Shown here one piece after another: positions 57,182 through 64,000 of a stretch of DNA of 64,000 bases. This DNA is from Allobranchiibius sp. CTAmp26 (GTDB lineage: Bacteria > Actinomycetota > Actinomycetes > Actinomycetales > Dermatophilaceae): contig NZ_JAGEKR010000012.1 of assembly GCF_017565405.1 (NCBI RefSeq), forward strand, positions 62,001 to 126,000, read 5' to 3'. The position numbers and the translations under genes are program-made. Position 1 is the first letter of the stretch; every line of letters begins with the position of its first letter. The notes beneath the pieces are model-generated. The model saw only the letters and a list, made by a program, of their open reading frames with translations. It had not been told where the DNA came from and made no database searches.

Positions 57182-60025
57182 GTGGCACAACCAGACAGCG
57201 CGCACGACCAGCCGTCGCCGGAGCACCAGCGCGACCTCGAACGGTGGCGCACGACGTACGACCTGCTCGTGGCCGCCGCCGAGCGGGACGTCACAGCGCA
57301 GGCTCGCTGGGCCGCCGAGGACCGGCACCGCGGCGACCGGTGCGCCGAACTGCGGCAGATACTCCAGGAGTTGACGCTCGGACGCGACGTGCGTGCCTTC
57401 GCTGCGGCCGTCGCCGCATGGAGTGTCCGTCCGGGGCCCTTCGCGCCGTTCGTGCCCTCCGGGCCGGCATGGCTGCAGCAGGTGGTGGACGGCTGCGCGG
57501 GGCGGGAGCGCGACCTGGCCGACCTGCTCGTGGCGGTGTGCCGTACCCCGCACAGCGACGACGAGGCCGCGGCACGGATTCGGGCGCTGGAGGACCTCGC
57601 CCGTGCGGACGGTCACGCCACCGCACCCGTCCTCTCCACGCTCTCGCTCTTCTGGACGACCGACCACGATGCTCACTGGCCGGTGGCCTGGCCGCCCGCG
57701 GTGGGGTCGTTCCTCACCCTCGGCTGGATGGGCCGGCACATGACCCATGCCGAACGCTATGTCGCGTTCGCGCAGCTGTGCCGCGGCTTCGCGCCGGGCG
57801 ACCCGCGAGAGGCCGAGCGGCTGATGGGCTATCTGGAGGTCGCCGGCCCGTTCGTCGGCCTGGGCAGCGGCCTGCCGCGGGCCTGCGAGGAGGCCGCCGG
57901 CCTGATGGCCGGACACCAGCCGGTGCACGGCTACCCGCAGCCCGACTCCGAGGCCCGTGCGGCAGGTCTCGCGGGCCAGTTGCGAGGTGCTGCAACGTTG
58001 CTCACCCGTTCCTTGCATCGACCCCTGGAGCAGGCCACCGGTCTGCGACTGCGCGAGACCAACCTGCAGACCCGGGTCGGCGCCACTCGCGATGCTCCCT
58101 TCCGGGCCGACCTGCACGCCACCTGGTCACTGCCCGGTGACGCGGGGGCACCGGCCCTGCGACTGTGGCTGACTCGCTCGGGGGTCGCGGTGGGGCTGCA
58201 CGCGGGCTGGGGCGGGGCCGGGCACGTCGGTGTCGGCGCCGAGGACCGCCAGGCCCGGATCGCCGCTGCGGTGCAGCGCCATCTGCCATCGGGGGTCCAC
58301 TTCCTCGCCGTCGATCCGACGGGCATGGCCGACCGAGTGACTCCCGCGGGCCGGGTCTACCCCGGCGGCGAGATCTTCGTGGGCCGCTGGTGGCCCCACC
58401 CGGATGCTCTCGACCGGGCGGACGTGGCGACGGAGATCGAGACGACCGCCCGCGCGGTCATCCCTCTCGTGGAGGTACTGGCCGGTCACGATCCCGCGCC
58501 GACGGGCCCGGCCGATCTGGAGCTGCTGGCCCGCCTCGAGGAGTTCCGCGCGCGCCGGCCCTACCCCACCGACCGGGACGGCTGGCACCAGGAGCAGCGC
58601 CGGTCGCTCGCCGCCCATCTGGATCCCGACGGCCTCGACGCCTTCGATCTCGCGTCCTTCCGGCGGCTGGTGACCGGTCGCGCGTACGGCTCGGTCGGGA
58701 GTCACTCCGTTCTGCAGGCAGCTCTCGCTGCTCTGGACGCACCCGGACTGGACCGGCTCGCGGGTGCGCTCAAGACCCTGCTCTGGGGCAGCGGCAGCGA
58801 TGCCGAGCGGATCGACAGCGTGCTCGCCGACCCGCCGGTGCCGGGTCTCGGTGAGACGGTCGTGATGAAGCTGATGGCGGTGGCGCACCCGCGGCGCTAC
58901 CTGCCCGTCTACCCGCTCGGAGGAGCCGACGGCAAGGTGGCGCTGGGCCGCGCGCTCGGCGTGGAGTTGCCCGATATCCCTGGTACGACGCGTGCTCGGC
59001 TGCACCTGACCGCGTCCGACCGGTTGCGCGCCCGGCTCGAACCCCTGCTCCCCGGCGACCCGTGGGGTCAGGTGCAGTTCGCCCGATGGCTGTTGCACCA
59101 CGGCGAGGCCGCGGCCGATCCGGAGCGCGACCTCATCGCCGAGGCGGCCGCCGACCTGCTGGTCGACGAGGACTTCCTGCGGGAGGTGCACGGACTGCTG
59201 GAGGACAAGAAGCAGGTGGTCTTCTACGGGCCGCCGGGCACCGGCAAGACGTTCCTGGCCCAGCGTCTCGCCGCTGCCCTGCAACCGGATTCGGCCAAGC
59301 GGGCGGTCGTGCAATTCCACCCTTCGACGTCCTACGAGGACTTCTTCGAAGGCTTCCGGCCGCGCCTGGATGCGCAGGGCCAGATGGTCTACGAGCTGCG
59401 CAAGGGGCCGCTCGCGCTGCTCGCCGAGGCGGCCGAGGCCGATCCGACGAGTCCGCACGTGATGGTCATCGACGAGATCAACCGCGCCAACCTGCCGCGG
59501 GTGTTCGGTGAGCTGCTCTACCTGCTGGAGTACCGCTCGAGCAGCGTCCTCACGTCCTACCGTCCCGACGAGGGTTTCGAGCTGCCGCCCAACCTGCTCT
59601 TCATCGGCACGATGAACACCGCGGACCGTTCCATCGCGCTCGTCGACGCGGCCCTGCGCCGGCGCTTCCACTTCGTGCCGTTCATGCCGCACGAGGGTCC
59701 GATGGAGGGGCTGCTGCTGCGCTGGCTCACCGCGCACGGCGGACCGGTCTGGGTCGCCGAGCTGGTCGACCGGGTGAACGAGGAGCTGCGGCACGCGCTG
59801 CGCGGACCGCACCTGCAGATCGGTCACAGCCACTTCATGGTGGATCGGTTGGATGACGCTGCGCTGCAACGGATCTGGAACTACAGCATCTTCCCGTTCA
59901 TCGAGGACCAGTTCTACGGCCGGGAGGATCTGCTGCGCACGTTCACGTGGGCGGCGGTGCTCGAGCGACACGGTCCGCACGGCACGGGCGCCACCGTCGG
60001 TCCCTTCCCGCTGTCGCCCTCCTGA
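57182..60025 (+). CDS. mcrB: McrB-like AAA+ GTPase with a long N-terminal extension
   Basis: 947 residues, twice the length of E. coli McrB. The C-terminal AAA+ module has Walker A GPPGTGKT (683-690), 'HPSTSYEDFFEGFRPR', Walker B VMVIDEINR (Asp764, Glu765) and the McrB GTPase signature NTADRS (812-817). In E. coli, McrB hexamers bind modified DNA, hydrolyse GTP and drive McrC. The first 650 residues are not the E. coli 5-methylcytosine domain. They contain a helical part, a beta-rich part ('ALRLWLTRSGVAVGLHAGWGGAGHVGVGAEDRQARIAAAV', about 325-365) and a helical block ('LVTGRAYGSVGSHSVLQAALAAL', 'VPGLGETVVMKLMAVAHPRRYLPVYPL', about 498-580) whose functions I cannot name. GTG 57182; mcrC starts 11 bases after the stop. 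Confidence 0.85.
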   Translation: MAQPDSAHDQPSPEHQRDLERWRTTYDLLVAAAERDVTAQARWAAEDRHRGDRCAELRQILQELTLGRDVRAFAAAVAAWSVRPGPFAPFVPSGPAWLQQVVDGCAGRERDLADLLVAVCRTPHSDDEAAARIRALEDLARADGHATAPVLSTLSLFWTTDHDAHWPVAWPPAVGSFLTLGWMGRHMTHAERYVAFAQLCRGFAPGDPREAERLMGYLEVAGPFVGLGSGLPRACEEAAGLMAGHQPVHGYPQPDSEARAAGLAGQLRGAATLLTRSLHRPLEQATGLRLRETNLQTRVGATRDAPFRADLHATWSLPGDAGAPALRLWLTRSGVAVGLHAGWGGAGHVGVGAEDRQARIAAAVQRHLPSGVHFLAVDPTGMADRVTPAGRVYPGGEIFVGRWWPHPDALDRADVATEIETTARAVIPLVEVLAGHDPAPTGPADLELLARLEEFRARRPYPTDRDGWHQEQRRSLAAHLDPDGLDAFDLASFRRLVTGRAYGSVGSHSVLQAALAALDAPGLDRLAGALKTLLWGSGSDAERIDSVLADPPVPGLGETVVMKLMAVAHPRRYLPVYPLGGADGKVALGRALGVELPDIPGTTRARLHLTASDRLRARLEPLLPGDPWGQVQFARWLLHHGEAAADPERDLIAEAAADLLVDEDFLREVHGLLEDKKQVVFYGPPGTGKTFLAQRLAAALQPDSAKRAVVQFHPSTSYEDFFEGFRPRLDAQGQMVYELRKGPLALLAEAAEADPTSPHVMVIDEINRANLPRVFGELLYLLEYRSSSVLTSYRPDEGFELPPNLLFIGTMNTADRSIALVDAALRRRFHFVPFMPHEGPMEGLLLRWLTAHGGPVWVAELVDRVNEELRHALRGPHLQIGHSHFMVDRLDDAALQRIWNYSIFPFIEDQFYGREDLLRTFTWAAVLERHGPHGTGATVGPFPLSPS

Positions 60026-60036
60026 GGACGTACGCC

Positions 60037-61275
60037 GTGCGCACCGTCACGCTCACCGAGCACTCCACGAGCGATCCGTTGCCGTTGGATCGGCACGCCC
60101 GGGCGTGGCTGCTCGAGTTGGCGGCGGGGCGCCTGGAGGTGCTGGCAACCACCGACCCGACGCAGGTGCGGCTGCGCTCCACCTCCTGGGTGGGCGCTGT
60201 GCGGGTGCCGGGCCTCACCGTGCGGATCGCCCCGCGGGCCGGGATGGCGAACCTGTTCACGATGTTCTCCGCGGGTATCCCGGGCGGCGCCCTCGGACGG
60301 GACGAGGTCGGCTGGGAGGGCGGTGCCGACCTCGTCGACGGCGTGGCGGCCTTCCTGGTGCGGGCGGTCGACGACTGCACCCGACGGGGGCTGCTGCACG
60401 GTTACTTGCACCGTGAGGAGCCGCTGACCGTCATCCGCGGCCGGCTGTTGGTCGAGCAGCTGGCCGTCCGCCCGTGGGCCGCGGCCCGACCGCCCTGCGG
60501 CTACGACGATTTCACGGTCGACGTCCCGGAGAACAGGATGCTGCGCTGCGCACTGGAGCAGGTGCTGCGCTGGCCCGCCCTGCCGCCGGCGCTGCGCCGC
60601 GGGGCCACCGCGCTCGCGGCCCGTTTCGAGGGGGTGTCCGCGAGCGTGCCCGACGACCACCGAGGGGGAGTGGCGATCACCCGTCTCAACGAGCACTACG
60701 CCGCGGCGCTCGGCCTCGCCGGGCAGATCCTGGACGGCGTCACGATCTCGCACCGTGAGGGGGAGCACCGGGCGCACGCGTTCCTGATCGACCTGCAGGA
60801 CCTGTTCCGGCGATGGATCGGCGCCGAGCTCGAGGCCCGGCTCTGGCCGACGCTGCACGTGAGCGAGCAGCCGGCGTACGCGCTGGACGACGGTGACCGG
60901 CTGCCGGTCCGCCCTGAGTTGCTGGTGCTGCGCGGCACGACGCCGACGCTGGTGCTGCAGGCTCGCCACCGGTTGACCGGCGCGCCCCGGTCGCTGTCGG
61001 AGCAGATCTCCCCGCTCCTGCTGCAGGCGGCGTCGCTGCAGGTGCCGACCGCACTGCTGCTGTACGGCGCCGCCGATCACCCGCCGGACCCGGAGCTGCG
61101 CATCCGGGGCACCGGCACCCGGCTGCTGTGCCTGCCCCTGTCGCTCGACACGCCGCCGGACGCTCTCGGTGCCCGACTCGACGAACTCGCCGTCCTGGTG
61201 CGTGTGCTGGCGCTCGGTCCGGCACCGCGAGGGAACCCGTCGCGGGGTCGCGCCGTCCTACCCGCGAGCCGGTAA
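60037..61275 (+). CDS. mcrC: McrC-like protein with degenerate PD-(D/E)xK nuclease site
   Basis: 412 residues. McrC family by context and pattern: N-terminal beta-rich finger region that contacts McrB, 'VPENRMLRCALEQVLR' (the conserved N-R-x-L core) and 'FLIDLQDLFRRWIGAELEARL'. The C-terminal nuclease domain follows. The active-site block reads 'VRPELLVLRG...LVLQARHR'. Where the family has RPD, then D-A-K, this protein has Glu294, Gln308 and Arg310, so metal-dependent cleavage should be lost (E. coli McrC uses Asp244, Asp257 and Lys259). The reading frame is intact and uninterrupted, arguing against simple decay. GTG 60037 with GAGGA eight bases upstream. Translation follows mcrB directly. 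Confidence 0.8.
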   Translation: MRTVTLTEHSTSDPLPLDRHARAWLLELAAGRLEVLATTDPTQVRLRSTSWVGAVRVPGLTVRIAPRAGMANLFTMFSAGIPGGALGRDEVGWEGGADLVDGVAAFLVRAVDDCTRRGLLHGYLHREEPLTVIRGRLLVEQLAVRPWAAARPPCGYDDFTVDVPENRMLRCALEQVLRWPALPPALRRGATALAARFEGVSASVPDDHRGGVAITRLNEHYAAALGLAGQILDGVTISHREGEHRAHAFLIDLQDLFRRWIGAELEARLWPTLHVSEQPAYALDDGDRLPVRPELLVLRGTTPTLVLQARHRLTGAPRSLSEQISPLLLQAASLQVPTALLLYGAADHPPDPELRIRGTGTRLLCLPLSLDTPPDALGARLDELAVLVRVLALGPAPRGNPSRGRAVLPASR

Positions 61276-61371
61276 CGATCCGGTGCCATTCCGGTGGTGG
61301 CTCTCAGCGATTGTTCAGACAGCGGCCGGGTGCTCGGCGACAATGTCGGCACCTCAGACGGGAGACCGAAG

Positions 61372-62049
61372 ATGAAGCACGCGCGCACGACGTCGGCAGT
61401 CGCCATCGGCTCGGCAGCCCTCATCCTGCTGCTCGGCGCCTGCGGCTCGAGTGCACCGTCGGTCACCCCACCGACCGGGAACGTCGCCTCGTCGTCCTCG
61501 GCGCCGGTCACGCCGACCGCACCTTCCACCCCGACGACGGTCCCGCCCAGCACCGACAGCAGCACGAGCGCCACGAACGCAAGCGGCACCTGCACGACCT
61601 CGTCGACGGGAATCGGTCCGACTCCCGGCGCCAGCACGCCGGTGCGGTCCTACGGCGTCACCGCCCCCATCACGACCACGGCCACCCAGGTCGAGGTCGG
61701 CATCAAGGTCGAGGCGCCGCGCAAGGTGTCCGCGGGCAGCATCCCCCCGACCGCCGGCACTCAGCTGGTCGCCGTTCAGATCACCGCGACGCTGGAGAAG
61801 GGCACCAGCGACTACGTCGGCAGCACGACGTTCAACATGCTCGACACCAGCGGCAACCAGTGCCGCAAGTCCTATCTCAACGGGTTGTCGTCGACCGAGG
61901 TGTGGATCGGCGCGTCGCTCAGCGCCACGAAGAAGTCCGCGACCGGCAGCCTCGTCTACGAGGTGCCGGTGTCCCAGGACCTGAGCAAGCTGGTCGTGGC
62001 CTACAACGGGCAGTTCAGCACGACGGCGACCGTGCAATGGCGAGGCTGA
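61372..62049 (+). CDS. lipoprotein, first of three paralogues
   Basis: 225 residues. Signal peptide with lipobox LLGAC (Cys24), Ser/Thr/Pro-rich spacer (about 25-75), then a compact beta-domain with 'GTQLVAVQITATLEKGTSDYVGSTTFNMLDTSGNQC' and 'LSATKKSATGSLVYEVPVSQDLSKLVVAYNGQFSTTATVQW', resembling DUF4352/telokin-like extracellular domains of unknown role. The ATG at 61372 has GGGAGA upstream; the open frame before it lacks a signal. Its 3' end overlaps the next paralogue by 13 bases. Confidence 0.78.
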   Translation: MKHARTTSAVAIGSAALILLLGACGSSAPSVTPPTGNVASSSSAPVTPTAPSTPTTVPPSTDSSTSATNASGTCTTSSTGIGPTPGASTPVRSYGVTAPITTTATQVEVGIKVEAPRKVSAGSIPPTAGTQLVAVQITATLEKGTSDYVGSTTFNMLDTSGNQCRKSYLNGLSSTEVWIGASLSATKKSATGSLVYEVPVSQDLSKLVVAYNGQFSTTATVQWRG

Positions 62050-62702
62050 CGCGTCCCCCCGGTCGGGTACCCCGGTTCGTCGTCGTGGCGCTCTGGGTGG
62101 GGCTGATCGGCGGACTGGGCGGGTGCGGCACGGGAACCGCGGCGCCGACCGTCGTCACCCCGAGCCGTGACGTCGTCACCAGCGCACCACCGGTGACCGC
62201 ATTGCCCAGCACGTCGCAGACCGGGGGCGGCAGCTGCGGCTCGTCCCTGGAGTTCGGCCCGACGCCCGTGCCGAGCACCAGGTCGCACCGGTTCGGTGCG
62301 ACGGCCCAGACCACCGATGCCGATGACGACTCCGTGCGGCTGGCGGTCGTGGTGCAGGCACCGAAGGTCGTGTCCCAGGTGACCGAGGACGCCCCCGACG
62401 ACGGCAAGCAGTACGTCGCGATCGCGATCTCGGTCACCCTCACCGGCGGGAGCTCGGACTACGTCGGCTCGATCGACTCGTTCAGCGTGCTCGACCCTCA
62501 GGGCAACCGGTGCGACTACCGCGAGGACACCGGTGCCATCCCGGCCGCTCAGGAGTGGCAGGGCATCGAGCTGACCACGACGAAGAAATCCGCCAAGGGC
62601 TCGATGGTGTTCGAGGTGCCGATCACCCAGGACCTGACGAAGCTGACGGTGGCGTTCGTGAGCGGGCTGGGCGACACCGCGACCGACCGCTGGACCGCCT
62701 GA
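62037..62702 (+). CDS. lipoprotein, second of three paralogues
   Basis: 221 residues. Lipobox GLGGC (Cys30) after a basic start and hydrophobic core. The domain shares 'DDGKQYVAIAISVTLTGGSSDYVGSIDSFSVLDPQGNRC' and 'TTTKKSAKGSMVFEVPITQDLTKLTVAFVSGLGDTATDRW' with its neighbours. The ATG at 62037 lies inside the end of the first paralogue (13-base overlap), so the two are co-translated. A GTP/substrate role is not indicated. Confidence 0.76.
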   Translation: MARLTRPPGRVPRFVVVALWVGLIGGLGGCGTGTAAPTVVTPSRDVVTSAPPVTALPSTSQTGGGSCGSSLEFGPTPVPSTRSHRFGATAQTTDADDDSVRLAVVVQAPKVVSQVTEDAPDDGKQYVAIAISVTLTGGSSDYVGSIDSFSVLDPQGNRCDYREDTGAIPAAQEWQGIELTTTKKSAKGSMVFEVPITQDLTKLTVAFVSGLGDTATDRWTA

Positions 62703-62767
62703 CGCGTTGCCTTCTGGCCGACACCCCGGCCGCATAAGATCCCGATCAAGACCCCAAGGAGACTCAC

Positions 62768-63460
62768 ATGCGGACATCCGCAGTCCACCATCGAGCAGCA
62801 GCCCTCAGTGCCGCGCTCGGTGCGGCGCTGGCGCTCGGCGCGTGCGGGAGCCAGTCCGCGCCCGGTCTGGTCACCCCCAGTGTCGCCGCGACGAGCGCCT
62901 CGGCCACGTCCTCCGCCTCGTCCTCATCCTCCGGTTCCTCCAGCTCGTCGAGCACCTCGAGCAGCTCCGGCAGCGCACCCCAGAGCTCGGCGGGCGCGGT
63001 CTGCAAGACCGATTCCACCATCGGCCCGACGTACTCCGCGACCGTGGCCACCAAGCCGTTCGGCACCACGGCGCAGGTCACCGACGAGCTGTCCCGCACG
63101 GTGCAGGTCAGCCCGGCCAAGCCGCGTCAGTTCGCGGCCGTGGACCCCAGCCTGCTGGACCCGGGGATGCAGTACGTCGCGGTCGACGTGCGTACCCACC
63201 TGGTGTCGGGGTACTCCCTCTACATGAGCTACATCGATTTCAACCTCTTCGACGCCGCTCAGCACACCTGCTACCGCACGAGCAGCAGCAGCGCGCTGCC
63301 CGAGGCACAGCAGTTGGAGGGGACCACGCTCAACGCGACGACCAAGGACGCCCATGGAGCCGTGGTGTTCGAAGTCCCGGTCGGCACGGACCTCAGCACC
63401 CTGACCCTGGGGTTCGCGGGCGGCCTCAGCGAGACCCCGCAGGCCCAGTGGAAGGGCTGA
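62768..63460 (+). CDS. lipoprotein, third of three paralogues
   Basis: 230 residues. Lipobox LGAC (Cys26), then a poly-Ser spacer (about 42-75), then the same domain more diverged: 'GMQYVAVDVRTHLVSGYSLYMSYIDFNLFDAAQHTC' and 'NATTKDAHGAVVFEVPVGTDLSTLTLGFAGGLSETPQAQW'. The shared C-terminal 'VFEVP-x-x-x-DL(S/T)-x-L' and terminal Trp identify it as a paralogue. ATG 62768, with AAGGAGA upstream, 65 bases after the second gene. Confidence 0.78.
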   Translation: MRTSAVHHRAAALSAALGAALALGACGSQSAPGLVTPSVAATSASATSSASSSSSGSSSSSSTSSSSGSAPQSSAGAVCKTDSTIGPTYSATVATKPFGTTAQVTDELSRTVQVSPAKPRQFAAVDPSLLDPGMQYVAVDVRTHLVSGYSLYMSYIDFNLFDAAQHTCYRTSSSSALPEAQQLEGTTLNATTKDAHGAVVFEVPVGTDLSTLTLGFAGGLSETPQAQWKG

Positions 63461-63491
63461 CCTGATCTCCTCCGTCCCTCCTCTCGGTCCG

Positions 63492-64000
63492 TTGCTCGGC
63501 GCGGGCGACGCGGCTCGCCGCGCCGGATTGCGCCGGATGCGCACGGTGGCCCTCGGGCTGCTGCTGCTCGCTGCCGTCGTCTTCGTGGTCACGCACGGTC
63601 ACGGGGGAGTCTGGGGATATGTGAACGCCGCGGCGGAGGCGGCGATGGTGGGTGCCGTCGCAGACTGGTTCGCCGTCACCGCACTGTTCCGGCACCCCAT
63701 GGGGCTGCCGATCCCGCACACGGCGATCATCCCCGAGCGCAAGGACGCGATCGGGGCGAGCCTCGAGGACTTCGTGGCCGAGAACTTCCTGACGCCCGAC
63801 ACCGTCAAGGAGCGGCTCGCCGCCGCGCAGGTCCCGCTGCGGGTGGGTCGCTGGCTCGCGGTGCGCGACAACAGTGTCCGCGTCGTACGCACGGCCGCAC
63901 CGTCGCTGGCGCGTGGCCTGGAGTCGATCGACGACCGCGAGGTCCTGGAGCTGCTGGACCGGCTGGTGCTGCCGCGGCTGGCCAGGGAACCGATCGCACC
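63492..64000 (+). CDS. DUF445 family membrane protein, 3' end outside window
   Basis: Partial; about 169 residues visible. 'LRRMRTVALGLLLLAAVVFVVTHGHGGVWGYVNAAAEAAMVGAVADWFAVTALFRHPMGLPIPHTAIIPERKDAIGASLEDFVAENFL' is the characteristic N-terminus of DUF445 proteins (YjiN/SpsJ-type), membrane proteins of unknown function. Relatives have 15-30 residues before 'RRM', so the in-frame TTG at 63492 is a better start than the ATG at 63537. Neither has a clear ribosome binding site and the true start is uncertain. Confidence 0.75.
   Translation, partial: MLGAGDAARRAGLRRMRTVALGLLLLAAVVFVVTHGHGGVWGYVNAAAEAAMVGAVADWFAVTALFRHPMGLPIPHTAIIPERKDAIGASLEDFVAENFLTPDTVKERLAAAQVPLRVGRWLAVRDNSVRVVRTAAPSLARGLESIDDREVLELLDRLVLPRLAREPIA

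Noticed and set aside
1-64000. tRNA or rRNA genes
   Set aside because: I saw no cloverleaf ending in a CCA-like acceptor and no rRNA-like sequence by eye; a dedicated scan could still find a missed tRNA.

Overview
High-GC actinobacterial chromosome (I did not compute base composition; it reads as roughly 70% G+C). The gene content and order (hflX, dinG, lexA divergent from a LysM protein, nrdR-nrdJ, leuS-degV-comEA-comEC, HNH/DUF222, DUF6318) point to Micrococcales, plausibly near Dermacoccaceae or Intrasporangiaceae. The family placement is inference. Many genes appear to have leaderless mRNAs: a TANNNT -10 box sits 6-8 bases before the start codon.

Layout. (1) 0-1.9 kb: a cut-off methyltransferase, then a DUF559 protein flanked on both sides by tandem repeats of about 51 bp. 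(2) 1.9-26 kb: mostly housekeeping. hflX, a GH63-like glycosidase, dinG, PAP2, holA, rpsT, an attenuator-type leader with a Leu-rich leader peptide, leuS, degV, comEA, comEC, a LysR regulator, a sirtuin, lexA with an SOS box, a LysM cell-division type protein, then nrdR-nrdJ behind a promoter overlapped by two NrdR boxes. (3) 26-30.8 kb: a DUF6318 lipoprotein plus a secreted PKD-like protein, then a hydrolase coupled to a HAD-acyltransferase fusion. (4) 30.8-54.1 kb: a surface-polysaccharide region. It has a nucleotidyltransferase/PqqD pair, a Wzc-like tyrosine autokinase, several glycosyltransferases, an O-antigen-ligase-like protein, a translationally coupled eight-gene minus-strand operon with nonulosonic-acid (sialic-acid-like) synthase and CMP-transferase, PIG-L, WbqC, three methyltransferases and a low-molecular-weight tyrosine phosphatase. 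An HNH endonuclease and an ArsR/MFS pair sit inside it. (5) 54.2-64 kb: serA, a CYP102-like P450, an McrB/McrC pair whose McrC has lost its nuclease residues, three tandem paralogous lipoproteins and the start of a DUF445 membrane protein.

How it works together. The autokinase (32.1 kb) and phosphatase (53.6 kb) are the likely control pair for polymer length or export. The eight-gene operon makes and transfers an activated nonulosonic acid and other sugars, but the aminotransferase and epimerase steps expected for such a sugar are not in the window. lexA/LysM and nrdR-nrdJ form a DNA-damage and nucleotide-supply block.

Most unusual items: the McrBC-like pair with a degenerate McrC active site (57.2-61.3 kb), the 51-bp-period repeats around the DUF559 gene, the leuS leader-peptide attenuator, and the four-domain NeuB fusion.
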